Below, piece by piece: positions 53,950-62,792 of a stretch of DNA of 64,000 bases (its first letter is position 1; each line of letters opens with the position of its first letter). Below the pieces are notes generated by a model. That model saw only the letters and a list, made by a program, of their open reading frames with translations. It was not told the DNA's origin and searched no databases. Source of the stretch: Agrobacterium vitis (lineage in GTDB: Bacteria > Pseudomonadota > Alphaproteobacteria > Rhizobiales > Rhizobiaceae); NCBI RefSeq assembly GCF_037039395.1, contig NZ_CP146242.1:2367001-2431000 (forward strand), written 5' to 3'. A program made the translations under genes and the position numbers.

Positions 53950-55209
53950 TTATCGCAGTGAAATTCCGCGTGGCAGAACCGATGGTGTGGCGCTAGGCTC
54001 TGTCACCAGCGGTTTTGAATCACTCTGCGTTTCGGCTTTCGCAGTGGTTTCTGCTGTCGGCTTATCTGTGCCTGTGACCATGGATTTGATCGAACTCAGC
54101 CAGCCCTTACTCTCCACGGCCTGTGGCGTCGGATCGGCTGCGGCCACTGGCGATGGTGCCGCCGGAGCAGATGCCGCTGCGGGGGACGCAGGTGCCGCAA
54201 CGGGTTCTCCTGCCTTTTCGCTACCTGCGTGTTCAACACTTTGCTGTTGAGTGGACGCTTTGTCGGCGTTGGCCTGATGAGGGGCCGCGTTGTCGGAGTG
54301 GCTGCCATCCTCAGCTTGGGCAAGAGGGGGGGCATGGGCAGGAGTGGCTGCATCGGCAAGAGGGTGGGCATCGGCAGCTGGGGCGGCGTCATGCGCGGGT
54401 GCAGCGGGTTTTTCTTCAGCGCCGAAAATCATGCCTTTAAGCGAGGCAATCAAGCCGGGCTTTTCCTCAGCTGGCGCTTCGCTGCCATGAGCCTCGGCTG
54501 GAGCCGCTTCACCATGTGCCGCCTCGCCATGTGCCGCCTCACCATGCGAGCTCTGCCCTTCCTTGGGTTTTTCCTTGGCGTGCCCATCTTCTTTCGCGTG
54601 GCCGCCTTCTTTCTTGCTTTCGCCTTCGGGCGTGGCAAGGACCGGCTTTTCGCAAGGGGCGGTGTCCGTCAGCTTGGCCATCATGGTGCTTGCGTCGGCC
54701 AGCGGCATTTCCACCCGCTCGCCGTAAAAATCGCCATTGCTATTCGCCTGTTTGTCGACATAGCGCGCCGTCAGGCTCTGCATCTGCGCGGTTTCGGCCA
54801 GTTGGGCTGGATTGGGAATATAAATGACATCTGCGCCAATGGCGCGGCCACGAATGTCGGATTGGTCCTTCGGCCCTTTCTTATCGAGCACGACGACCTG
54901 GACGAGATCTGGTTTTTCCGTCTCTGCAACGGATTTGGCGATGCGGAGCGCGGTCTTGATGCGGGTTACTCCATCGGTTGCGTCCGTGGTGACATATTTG
55001 CGCACCCACAGCCGGTCCTTGCGCTTGATGGTGGCCGATTGCAGTTCCATGCAGGTCAGGCCGTTGACCTCGCTATAGGATGGCCCGAGCAGCGCATCAC
55101 GGCCGATATAGACGGCAGCCGAACCCGTGGCGCCACACAGGACCGCAACGCCGCCAACGATCAGAAGGAGCTTGCGCGACAAATGGATTTTGCCTGGCAA
55201 TAGCTTCAC
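53950..55209 (-). CDS. Membrane-anchored low-complexity protein, unknown function
   Basis: About 419 residues; GTG at 55209 (MKLLPGKIHLSRKLLLIVGG) is preferred over GTG at 55251, but neither has a strong ribosome site. One membrane segment (KLLLIVGGVAVLCGATGSAA) is followed by a periplasmic domain of about 170 residues with two cysteines (GLTCMELQ, TAPCEKP). The C-terminal half is Ala/Glu/Pro/His-rich, with AHGEAAHGEAA units. Two similar short amphipathic segments are embedded: GLIASLKGMIFGAEE and GWLSSIKSMVTGTDK. I do not recognise the family. Low complexity suggests a wall-spanning or protein-binding tether. Confidence 0.72.
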   Translation of the reverse strand: MKLLPGKIHLSRKLLLIVGGVAVLCGATGSAAVYIGRDALLGPSYSEVNGLTCMELQSATIKRKDRLWVRKYVTTDATDGVTRIKTALRIAKSVAETEKPDLVQVVVLDKKGPKDQSDIRGRAIGADVIYIPNPAQLAETAQMQSLTARYVDKQANSNGDFYGERVEMPLADASTMMAKLTDTAPCEKPVLATPEGESKKEGGHAKEDGHAKEKPKEGQSSHGEAAHGEAAHGEAAPAEAHGSEAPAEEKPGLIASLKGMIFGAEEKPAAPAHDAAPAADAHPLADAATPAHAPPLAQAEDGSHSDNAAPHQANADKASTQQQSVEHAGSEKAGEPVAAPASPAAASAPAAPSPVAAADPTPQAVESKGWLSSIKSMVTGTDKPTAETTAKAETQSDSKPLVTEPSATPSVLPRGISLR

Positions 55210-55372
55210 GACACACGATATCCCATGGCCCACTCCACAAACGCAAAACACCCCCCAGTTTTAGGAGTTTCCTGTTGCCGAAGGCTTAATTGGGTATATT
55301 CGTTTTTCTTTATCGTCGGATATTCTCAACCACGGTTAATGAGGGCGTAATCAGTTCCCGTATGAAGTTTAG

Positions 55373-56281
55373 TTAAGAAGCAGGTTCTGCAATAGATTGA
55401 ACCTCAAGGGCTTTTCGCCGTGCCACCACCTGTTCGCGCCAAACCGTAAACAGACCCGCTCCCACCACAATGACCGAGCCCAGCACCATATTGCGGGTCA
55501 GGCTTTCGCCAAACACCGTCACCGCGATGATCGAGCCCAAGACCAGCTGGTAATAGGCAATCGGTTGCAGCACCACGGCATTCAAATGCTCATAGGCCTT
55601 GATCAGCGAAAAATGCCCGGCAATGCCGGTGCAGCACAGCGCCAGCATCCAGAACCAATCCTGTCTGGCAATCGGGGCCAGGAAAAATGGCGCCATGCAA
55701 TTGGCCCCGACAAAGCCGACCATGCACATATAGAAAAAGCTGGTGACGGGCGGATCATCACGGCTGACCAGCCGTGTCAGAATGCCGTAAATAGCCCCTG
55801 ATAGCGCGCAGAACAGCGGTAGCACGACCAGCAGGCTGAAACTGCCTGAGCCCGGCGAAAGGATCAGCACCACGCCGAGCATGCCGACCAGGATCGCCGT
55901 CCAGCGCCGCCAGCCCACCTGTTCGCCCAGCAGTGGCACCGATAGCAGCGCCACGAAAATCGGCCCGGCGGCAAAGATCGCCTGCGACTGGGCAAGCCCG
56001 ACATAATGAAAGGCGGCAATCGACACCAGGATCTGCGCACCCAGCAACAGGCCCCGCAGGATTTGCAGGATAGGCCGTTTGGTTTTGACTGTCGCGACCA
56101 GACCATTGCGGCTGCGGGCGGCCAGAATGAGCGCGAAGATCGCAAAGGCCCAATAGCGTACGGTGGCGACCACGACCGGCGAATAGCTATCGCCCAGATG
56201 CTTGGAAATGCCATCCTGCATGGAAAACACCGTATAGGCGGCAAAGGCAAAGACATAGCCAAGCGAAGTCGATTTCATCAT
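55373..56281 (-). CDS. EamA/DMT-family transporter
   Basis: 302-residue inner-membrane protein with ten predicted membrane segments in two EamA halves, starting MMKSTSLGYVFAFAAYTVFS. The first half has SKHLGDSYSPVVVATVRYWA and the second GSIIAVTVFGESLTRNMVLG near residue 255, a typical EamA block. Family members export metabolites such as amino acids or take up acyl-carnitine or nucleotide precursors; no substrate can be assigned. Upstream, the 557-bp gap holds the second miniature element. Confidence 0.88.
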   Translation of the reverse strand: MMKSTSLGYVFAFAAYTVFSMQDGISKHLGDSYSPVVVATVRYWAFAIFALILAARSRNGLVATVKTKRPILQILRGLLLGAQILVSIAAFHYVGLAQSQAIFAAGPIFVALLSVPLLGEQVGWRRWTAILVGMLGVVLILSPGSGSFSLLVVLPLFCALSGAIYGILTRLVSRDDPPVTSFFYMCMVGFVGANCMAPFFLAPIARQDWFWMLALCCTGIAGHFSLIKAYEHLNAVVLQPIAYYQLVLGSIIAVTVFGESLTRNMVLGSVIVVGAGLFTVWREQVVARRKALEVQSIAEPAS

Positions 56282-56420
56282 GTCAACAAACGGAGAAAAG
56301 GGCCATCGAAGAGAGGCGAGGCCATGAAAGCAAGGGAAGAACGCGAATACCGCGAAGACCCTACCTTGTCATCATCGGGGAACGAAAACAACGCCCCAAG
56401 CTTATTTATAGTCGAAATCA

Positions 56421-56671
56421 CAAAGTACACGACGCTATTGTTTTTACCCGTGGCTTACCTCCTCTGGCTTGCCAGCCATCTCCCCCTCATGGGGGGAGAT
56501 CGGCAAGGAGTAAAGGCCACGTATCTCTGTAGCGATTGAATATGCTGGAAATAACACGGTTACTGTAGGCTAAGTGGTTTCCACATATCGATCTCCCCCC
56601 TTGAGGGGGAGATGTCCGGCAGGACAGAGGGGGGGTAACTCCGGATGAACACCTTAGCGTCGTGTACTTTG
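56421..56671. mobile_element. Miniature inverted-repeat element, copy 2
   Basis: 251-bp non-coding element. Ends are caaagtacacgacgcta (56421-56437) and its exact reverse complement (56655-56671), and similarity extends inward through the cctctg...tctcccc tracts. A perfect 9-bp direct repeat, tcgaaatca, flanks it at 56412-56420 and 56672-56680, as expected of a target duplication. Internal CTCCCCCTCA/GGGGGGAG and CTCCCCCCTTGAGGGGGAG palindromes give strong hairpins. No transposase. Same family as 1886-2144 by terminal sequence, size and 9-bp duplication. Confidence 0.82.
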
Positions 56672-56838
56672 TCGAAATCAATCATAAACATCATGATGGG
56701 CAGGGTCGGCACTCCATATAGGCCGAGTGTCCACCTGAATTTAACGGATCGTCGGGTAAGATAATGTGACGGTGAAAATGTAGCGCACCGCCGCCCACAG
56801 AAAGGCCAGCAGGCCTTTTCCAGCAACAGGAGAATGCC

Positions 56839-57414
56839 ATGCTTCCAGCAGCCAGTCTCAGCCGCAGGCTTTTATGCCGAATGACCGGGCGCAGCATGCT
56901 GGCGTTTTTCCTGGCATTTACCGCCATGCCGGCCTTTGGCCAGACGGTGATCCCGGCGCCCTCAGTCAATGGCGAGGGGAATGGCACGGCAGGCGGAATG
57001 GATTTTCCTGATCCCTATCTTTGGCATGTCACCGGCCTCAAGCCCGGTCAGCAATTGCCGGTTCTGTCGGGTGCAGGGCCGAATTTCCGCATCATTCATG
57101 CGCTGACCGAAGGCACGCCGGTTGATATGCAGAACTGCATGGAAAGCCGGGGCGGTTATTGGTGCCGGATCGCCACCGTGGACCGACCACGCATCAGCGG
57201 CTGGGTGGATGGGCGCTATGTCGTCAAAACCGGCGGCGATCCGCCGGGGATGATTGGCGGCGTGCCGGTTGATCCGGTGATTGAACTGCCAATTGGCAAG
57301 GGCAAGGGAGGGAAAGGCCAGGGCGGACAAGGTTCCGGCTGGCAGAACAATGGCAGCGGCTATGCCAACCCGTTCGGCAATAGCAGCGGGACGGGCGGCA
57401 ATAGCGACGAGTAA
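56839..57414 (+). CDS. Exported SH3-like domain protein
   Basis: 191-residue secreted protein. The N-terminus has a signal peptide (SMLAFFLAFTAMPAFG, cleavage before QTV). The central part at about 60-130 resembles a bacterial SH3-type fold: LSGAGPNFRIIHALTEGTPV, then CMESRGGYWCRIATVD with two cysteines likely in a disulfide, and ISGWVDGRYV. The tail from 150 is Gly/Asn-rich and probably disordered (GKGGKGQGGQGSG). SH3-type domains often bind peptidoglycan, but the partner is unknown. GGAGA precedes the ATG. Confidence 0.8.
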   Translation: MLPAASLSRRLLCRMTGRSMLAFFLAFTAMPAFGQTVIPAPSVNGEGNGTAGGMDFPDPYLWHVTGLKPGQQLPVLSGAGPNFRIIHALTEGTPVDMQNCMESRGGYWCRIATVDRPRISGWVDGRYVVKTGGDPPGMIGGVPVDPVIELPIGKGKGGKGQGGQGSGWQNNGSGYANPFGNSSGTGGNSDE

Positions 57415-57431
57415 GGTGTCGCGGTAATGAG

Positions 57432-57463
57432 AAAAGGGCGCAGCCTTCGCCACGCCCTTTTTT
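57432..57463. terminator. Bidirectional Rho-independent terminator
   Basis: AAAAGGGCG (57432-57440) pairs with CGCCCTTTT (57453-57461) and is followed by a T6 run on the plus strand; the A run gives a T tract on the minus strand as well. It lies between the convergent SH3-like gene and tal, ending both. Confidence 0.8.
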
Positions 57464-57478
57464 AAGAGATCATCGAAA

Positions 57479-58435
57479 TCAGGCTTCGAGTTTCTTTGCA
57501 ATCATGCCGCGCAGGGTGGCGAGATCCTTGGCGAAAGAACGGATGCCTTCGGACAGCTTTTCGGTCGCCATCGGGTCTTCATTCAAGGCCCAGCGGAACG
57601 CCTTTTCATCCATCGATACCAGAGGATCGGGCGTGGTCTTCTCAGGTGAGAGCACGCGCGGCAGGTCGCCAGTTGCGGCATCCAGCTCATCCAAAAGCGC
57701 CGGGCTGATCGTTAAGCGGTCGCAACCGGCAAGCGCTTCAATCTCGCCCGCATTGCGGAACGACGCGCCCATGACAATGGTTTCGATGCCATTGACCTTG
57801 TAGAAATTATAGATCTGGCGCACCGACACCACGCCCGGATCGGTCTCAGAGGTGTAGTTCTCGCCGGTCGATTTCTTGTACCAGTCCAGAATGCGGCCAA
57901 CGAAGGGCGAAATCAGGAACACCTTGGCTTCGGCGCAGGCAATCGCCTGGGCGCGGGAAAACAGCAGAGTCAGGTTGCAGTCGATGCCTTCCTTTTGCAG
58001 CACTTCGGCGGCGCGAATGCCTTCCCAAGTGGAGGCGAGCTTGATCAGGATGCGATCCTTCTCGATGCCGCGCTCCTTATACTGGGCAATGATGGCGCGC
58101 GCCTTGTTGAGCGAGGCCTGCGTATCGAAAGACAGATCAGCATCCACTTCGGTCGAGACCCGGCCCGGAACGATCTTGGCGAGCGCTGCCCCAACCGAAA
58201 TCGCCAGCCGGTCGGCAATCGCCTCGGTCACGGCATCAGAGGCGCCACCTTTGGCCTTGCCCCATTTGATCGCCTCTTCAAAGGCATCGGCAAACATGTC
58301 GGTACCCAAGGCCTTCAGCACGATGGTCGGGTTGGTGGTGCAATCCACGGGCTTCAGGCGCGTTACGGCCTCAATGTCACCGGTATCGGCGACAACCGTA
58401 GTCATGGCGCGAAGCTGTTCGAGTTTCGAAGTCAT
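57479..58435 (-). CDS. tal: Transaldolase
   Basis: Transfers dihydroxyacetone units between sedoheptulose-7-phosphate and glyceraldehyde-3-phosphate in the pentose phosphate pathway; TalB-type, 318 residues, normal length. Family signatures are [11 protein letters not shown] near residue 34 and the Schiff-base lysine in [14 protein letters not shown] near 131, with [20 protein letters not shown] after. AAGGAA precedes the ATG. A strong promoter is present upstream on the minus strand and a bidirectional terminator follows. Confidence 0.96.
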   Translation of the reverse strand: MTSKLEQLRAMTTVVADTGDIEAVTRLKPVDCTTNPTIVLKALGTDMFADAFEEAIKWGKAKGGASDAVTEAIADRLAISVGAALAKIVPGRVSTEVDADLSFDTQASLNKARAIIAQYKERGIEKDRILIKLASTWEGIRAAEVLQKEGIDCNLTLLFSRAQAIACAEAKVFLISPFVGRILDWYKKSTGENYTSETDPGVVSVRQIYNFYKVNGIETIVMGASFRNAGEIEALAGCDRLTISPALLDELDAATGDLPRVLSPEKTTPDPLVSMDEKAFRWALNEDPMATEKLSEGIRSFAKDLATLRGMIAKKLEA

Positions 58436-58546
58436 CAGGCAATTCCTTCAGGTCACATAGGGAATGAACAATGAACACTGGACGGTCATTTCCGTTCCAA
58501 CACGTCTTTGCGACGTGCGAAACATATCCTCTGTCCTTTGATCTGA

Positions 58547-58575
58547 ATATCGTTATGGCAGAGTGCCAAGTCAAG
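58547..58575 (-). promoter_or_regulatory. Strong promoter of tal
   Basis: On the minus strand, CTTGAC (58575-58570), 17 bp, then CGATAT (58552-58547). This is one base from the rhizobial CTTGAC-N17-CTATAT consensus. It would give an untranslated leader of about 105 bases. Confidence 0.7.
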
Positions 58576-58592
58576 ACATTTGTCCGTTGGAT

Positions 58593-58621
58593 TTGACATA
58601 TGTTGCATGGCTTGCGATAGT
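58593..58621 (+). promoter_or_regulatory. Promoter of the SorC-type regulator
   Basis: TTGACA at 58593-58598, a 17-bp spacer, GATAGT at 58616-58621. Transcription would begin near 58627, downstream of the first in-frame start codon, which supports translation from the GTG at 58652. It lies back to back with the tal promoter, so one regulator could act on both. Confidence 0.5.
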
Positions 58622-58651
58622 TGGGAGACGAAAAAAGGGATATTGCGCATC

Positions 58652-59629
58652 GTGGTCAAGCTTCGCCGGGAGACCCAGAGCAGCTATTCGGAAGCGGCAT
58701 CGCTACGGCTTCGCGCCGCCTGGCTCTATTATAACCAGGGCCTGACCCAGAAGGATGTCGCCGAACGGCTTGGCATCAGCCGCTCGACGGTGATCCGGCT
58801 GCTGGATGAGGCGTTGAAGCGCTCCGAAGTGCAGATCTGGATTGCCGAGGGCATCGACGACTGCGTCGAGCTGGCTGTGAAGCTGGAGAAAAGCTTCGGC
58901 CTGGATGAGGCCGTGGTCGTGCCATCCTCTGCCGGGCAGGACGCCGAAGGCATCGCCCGCGCCGTCGGCCTGGCGCTCGGCCAGTTCCTGACCGAAGTGG
59001 TCACCGACAATGCAACCATCGGCGTCGGCTGGGGCCGCACCATGACGGCGTCGCTTGCCGGTTTTCGCCCGCCGCGCCGGGAAAACTGCAAGGTCGTCTC
59101 ATTGCTGGGCGGCATTGTCGCCGTTCACCAGACCAATCCCATTGACTATACATGGCGGCTGGCCAGCCAGCTCGGGGCGGAATGCTATATGTTCCTCGCC
59201 CCGCTGCTGGTCGATAGCGTCGCCACCAAACGGGCGCTGATTGAGGATTGCGGGTTGAAAACTCTCTATGACCTCGCCGAAAACCTCGACCTCGCCGTGG
59301 TCTCCTGCGGCGATATCCGCCCGCAATCCACCTCGCTGTCGGAAGGCTTCATCAGCCGCGCCACGCTGAACGAACTGATCGAGGCTGGCTGCGTCTGCGA
59401 CACCATGTTCAACTTCCTCGATGCCGAAGGCCGCTCGGTCTGCCACCCGATCAACGAGCGGGTGATGTCAGTTAATCTCGACACGCTGAAAAAAGCCAAG
59501 CATATCGTCATCGCGTCGGGCGGCGCCCACCGCGCCATCGCCATCCGCGCCACCATGCGCCGTATCGGGTGCAACACGCTGATTACGGATGAGGCGGCGG
59601 CGAGGGAATTGTTGGGGTTGGAGGGGTGA
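58652..59629 (+). CDS. SorC/DeoR-type sugar-responsive regulator
   Basis: 325 residues from GTG at 58652 (MVKLRRETQSSYSEAASLRL), preceded by AAAGGGA. An N-terminal HTH (GLTQKDVAERLGISRSTVIR, near 30-50) is followed by a SugarBP-type effector domain typical of SorC proteins, with GVGWGRTMTASLAGF near 130 and SSGGAHRAIAIRA-like IASGGAHRAIAI near 285. Such regulators usually bind a phosphosugar and control pentose, pentitol or deoxyribose genes. Divergent from tal with adjoining promoters, so it may regulate tal, but other targets are equally possible. Confidence 0.87.
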   Translation: MVKLRRETQSSYSEAASLRLRAAWLYYNQGLTQKDVAERLGISRSTVIRLLDEALKRSEVQIWIAEGIDDCVELAVKLEKSFGLDEAVVVPSSAGQDAEGIARAVGLALGQFLTEVVTDNATIGVGWGRTMTASLAGFRPPRRENCKVVSLLGGIVAVHQTNPIDYTWRLASQLGAECYMFLAPLLVDSVATKRALIEDCGLKTLYDLAENLDLAVVSCGDIRPQSTSLSEGFISRATLNELIEAGCVCDTMFNFLDAEGRSVCHPINERVMSVNLDTLKKAKHIVIASGGAHRAIAIRATMRRIGCNTLITDEAAARELLGLEG

Positions 59630-59940
59630 GGGGAGGATGGCTGTTTTCGGCCAATAACACTGTTTACTAAAATGATGGACGGCTGTTGTGCACGACTTGT
59701 TGCATTGATAATTGCAATGGTATTGATCGGAAATTGAGCCTAAATCGCCGTATTCTCGATGCCTCGACGAAATCGACTTAGTGTTTGCAGCCTCCTTTTG
59801 CTGTCGCTGGATGGCTTTGGTTCTGCCGTAATTTTGGTGGGCTTCATGGTAATATCTCATTAAGCCGAAATATGATTATTTTATCGTCCGGCACTAGCGG
59901 CGCACTTGTTTGCTTTGGTCCGCTTCACTAGGAAGGCAGC
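59630..59940. other. AT-rich gap before the GHKL gene
   Basis: 311 bp without a gene. Base composition becomes clearly AT-rich here, matching the following gene and unlike the neighbours. It contains a small near-palindrome (ttgcattgataattgcaa, about 59700-59717). No tRNA, integrase fragment or direct-repeat boundary was found. Confidence 0.5.
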
Positions 59941-61779
59941 ATGGCACGGATCAATCTCAAGAAGTTTATTGCCGAACATTATAAGGGCGGCGTCACGGCA
60001 CGGGATGTCATCCGCGAGGGTATAACGAATTCGATCCACGCTGGTGCGAAGTCGATTTCAGTCGACCTGTGGTTCGAAAAACAAGCGGGCCTGTTTGGTG
60101 ATGAAGAGCGTAACGTCTTAGATAAGATAACTATTTCTGACGATGGCGAAGGATTTACGCAGGAAAATCTCAATTATTTCGACGAAATTTGCACTGGCCA
60201 CAAAGATGATATTGGTGGCAAGGGTGTTGGTCGTCTTGCATTCCTTAAGTATGCCAATCGTGTCGAGATCTGGAGCCAGCTACCAACTCATCTCGTAGAG
60301 TTTCGTTATACGGCTGAATTCAAATTGGAGGACGTGAAGCAAACTGCGACGACTGGTAAACAGAAAACGACGATTATTATTTCTGAACTAAAGGAGAAGA
60401 TCAATACGCAGGTCGCTAAACTCGTAAACTCAATGTGCGACGATCTGCGACTTTTGCTGTTTCTAAAGAAACAAGCTGGCCAAATCGTATCGATCAAATT
60501 TACACACAACTCCAGGCAGCAGTTCCCGGAAGATTTTGTGTTTTCAGGTGAGCGCATCGAAGCTTTGAAGAAAAGAAGTTTCGAGATGTGTGGTGAGACA
60601 TTCGATTGTTATTTGTTTCGTGAAGATATGCCACGAAAAGGTATCATAGCAATGCTTTGTGCGGACGAACTTTGTGTAGAAGAGTGTCATATCAGCAAGC
60701 GGTTCGATAGTTGCCGCTATCTTATCTCAATCACTTCGCCATATCTAAACCGCAGCTCTGATATCGAGCGTCAGAAGCTGGAACTACCGAAGACCGATGA
60801 AGATACTGATCTAGTCTCACCGATTAGCCGTGAAAAACTCGTCCCACGTATTCATGAAGAATGCCTTGCCATGGTCGATGAGGTCGGGAAAGGTGATATA
60901 GAGGCCTTCAAACTGGCCAATATTGAGAAGCTAAAGACATATTACCCCTTCATTACGTTAGATTCACTGAATGGGGATGCAGCCATGCTGGATGCTGATC
61001 AGGTCGTAAAAACCTACAGAGCACAACAAGCCAAGCGTGAAGACCAGCTTGTTGAAGCTATGGAACAAGGTCGCAAGGTCGATTTCGATGACATATCACA
61101 TCTCGCTAGCCACGATTTGGCACGGTTTATCATACACCGTGCATTGTTAATAGACTCCCTTTCCAAGATGCCGCGAGAGTCGGCAGAACATGTCCTCCAT
61201 AATGCTATACTGCGGAAGAATAGTGACGGTAATGATATTCGCGAGAACAATATTTGGCTCGTGGACGATAAATTTCTGTCCTATAGCAGTATCTATAGCG
61301 ATGAGACTTTGGCGAAAATCATCCGAGACGTTGGTGCAGAGACAGAATCAAAACAACAGCGCAAGCCGGATGTTGCGGCGTTTTTTTCCAAAGACAATGA
61401 AGGTCATCCGAACAAACTTGTCATCATTGAATTCAAGAAACCCGGCGCTGATATTTTTGAGAACAACAAAGCGCTCGTCCAGTGTCGTTTGTATGCCTCC
61501 GAACTTGTTGACCGGATCAGCACCGTGAGAGAAGTTTTTGCCTTCTCTATTGTGGAGATTGACGATGAATTTTACAAAGACATGAAGAGGACTGGCTTTA
61601 AAGACGTATTTTCCTTGAGTGAGCGAGTTGTCTATGATGATTTCAATATCGGATCGTCGGATAACATTCCACTGCATCTCTATGTCATGCCGACGTCATC
61701 GTTGATTATAGATGCAAAGGCCAGAAACCGCGTTTTCGAAGAAGTGTTGCGGTTCAACATGACACGTGAGGAATCATAA
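59941..61779 (+). CDS. GHKL ATPase fused to a probable PD-(D/E)xK nuclease
   Basis: 612 residues. N-terminal GHKL ATPase motifs: REGITNSIHAGA at 25-36 (E and N of motif I), DDGEG at 67-71, GGKGVGRLAF at 92-101. A middle helical region holds QKLELPKTDEDTDLVSP and a charged linker. The C-terminus has KPDVAAFF (D477) then LVIIEFKKPG (E497, K499) and QCRLYASEL, the D-ExK-Q order of PD-(D/E)xK nucleases. MORC/MutL-like GHKL ATPases with nuclease domains are known from restriction-modification-like and phage-defence settings. The gene is AT-rich, alone, and not flanked by a methylase. Function as anti-phage effector is inference. Confidence 0.82.
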   Translation: MARINLKKFIAEHYKGGVTARDVIREGITNSIHAGAKSISVDLWFEKQAGLFGDEERNVLDKITISDDGEGFTQENLNYFDEICTGHKDDIGGKGVGRLAFLKYANRVEIWSQLPTHLVEFRYTAEFKLEDVKQTATTGKQKTTIIISELKEKINTQVAKLVNSMCDDLRLLLFLKKQAGQIVSIKFTHNSRQQFPEDFVFSGERIEALKKRSFEMCGETFDCYLFREDMPRKGIIAMLCADELCVEECHISKRFDSCRYLISITSPYLNRSSDIERQKLELPKTDEDTDLVSPISREKLVPRIHEECLAMVDEVGKGDIEAFKLANIEKLKTYYPFITLDSLNGDAAMLDADQVVKTYRAQQAKREDQLVEAMEQGRKVDFDDISHLASHDLARFIIHRALLIDSLSKMPRESAEHVLHNAILRKNSDGNDIRENNIWLVDDKFLSYSSIYSDETLAKIIRDVGAETESKQQRKPDVAAFFSKDNEGHPNKLVIIEFKKPGADIFENNKALVQCRLYASELVDRISTVREVFAFSIVEIDDEFYKDMKRTGFKDVFSLSERVVYDDFNIGSSDNIPLHLYVMPTSSLIIDAKARNRVFEEVLRFNMTREES

Positions 61780-61823
61780 CTTAAAGTCCGCTTGGGCCTG
61801 ATAAATGGATCATCGCCCACCAA

Positions 61824-62711
61824 TCACCCCACCTGCCCAGCCTCCCAGCCGAGCATCGCCCGCTTCCGCGTCAACCCCCAATGATACCCCGTCAGCGCCC
61901 CGCTTTTACCCAGCGCCCTATGACACGGCACGACAAAGGAAATCGGGTTGCGGCCCACCGCTGCTCCCACGGCGCGGCTGGCGGTGGGTTGGCCGATTTT
62001 CTGGGCGATGTCGGAATAGGTGACGGCGCGGCCAAGCGGGATTTGCAGTAGGCTTTGCCAGACCCGGACCTGGAAATCCGAGCCGATCAGGACGACGCGG
62101 AGCGGCTGTTCCGCCTGCCAGCAGGCGGGATCGAAGATCCTGATCACATAGGGTTCGATGGCCAGCGGGTCCTCGACAAAATTGGCCAGCGGCCAGCGCC
62201 CAGCCATGTCGGCGTAGCAGGCGGCTTCTTCGCCCGGATCGCAAAAGCCGAGGCCTGCCAAGCCGCGATCCGTCACCATCACCAGCGCCTGGCCGAAGGG
62301 GGATGTGTGGAAGCTGTGGCGGATGGTCAGGCCCGCGCCTTTGGCTTTCCACTCGCCCGGCGACATCGCTTCATGGCTGACGAACAGGTCATGCAACCGG
62401 CCCGGTCCGGACAGGCCAAGCTCCAGCGCGGTTTCCAGCAAAGGCAGGCCTTCATGGCCCAGCAGTCGTTTGGCATGATCCAGCGTCACGGCTTGCAAAA
62501 ACGCCTTGGGCGACAGGCCAGCCCAGCGGGTAAAGGTTTTCTGCAACTGCGTGGGGGATTGGCCAAGCCGCTCGGCAATGGTTTCCAGCGCCGGTTGCTC
62601 CCGATAGTCCAGCGTCAACATCTCGATCACCCGGCGCACGGTCTGGTAATCGCTCCCTTCGGGGGTGATGTCGCTGGCGCCTGTTTCAAAACTGCGGGCA
62701 AATGTGGTCAT
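61824..62711 (-). CDS. AraC-type HTH fused to O6-alkylguanine-DNA alkyltransferase
   Basis: 295-residue DNA-repair protein. Residues about 30-105 are an AraC HTH domain (LETIAERLGQSPTQLQKTF). The C-terminal alkyltransferase domain carries FQVRVWQSLLQIPLGRAVTY and the active-site PCHR in SFVVPCHRALGKSGALTGY, where the Cys accepts the alkyl group. It lacks the N-terminal phosphotriester-accepting Ada domain with its zinc cysteines, so it is not a full Ada regulator. ATG at 62711 has AAGGAAAA upstream. Convergent with the GHKL gene. Confidence 0.9.
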   Translation of the reverse strand: MTTFARSFETGASDITPEGSDYQTVRRVIEMLTLDYREQPALETIAERLGQSPTQLQKTFTRWAGLSPKAFLQAVTLDHAKRLLGHEGLPLLETALELGLSGPGRLHDLFVSHEAMSPGEWKAKGAGLTIRHSFHTSPFGQALVMVTDRGLAGLGFCDPGEEAACYADMAGRWPLANFVEDPLAIEPYVIRIFDPACWQAEQPLRVVLIGSDFQVRVWQSLLQIPLGRAVTYSDIAQKIGQPTASRAVGAAVGRNPISFVVPCHRALGKSGALTGYHWGLTRKRAMLGWEAGQVG

Positions 62712-62792
62712 GGCACTTTTCCTTTGGCTCAAAGGGTTTGACCATGACAGGCCGTGCTGTGCCACCCGTTTCTTGCCATGGGGTGACAGAAA

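Noticed and set aside
59941..61779. GHKL protein as MutL or Hsp90
   Set aside because: Only the ATP-binding motifs are shared; the MutL dimerisation and Hsp90 middle blocks are absent, and the C-terminus looks nuclease-like.
61824..62711. Full Ada response regulator
   Set aside because: The N-terminal zinc-cysteine phosphotriester domain is missing, so only the AraC HTH and alkyltransferase parts can be claimed.
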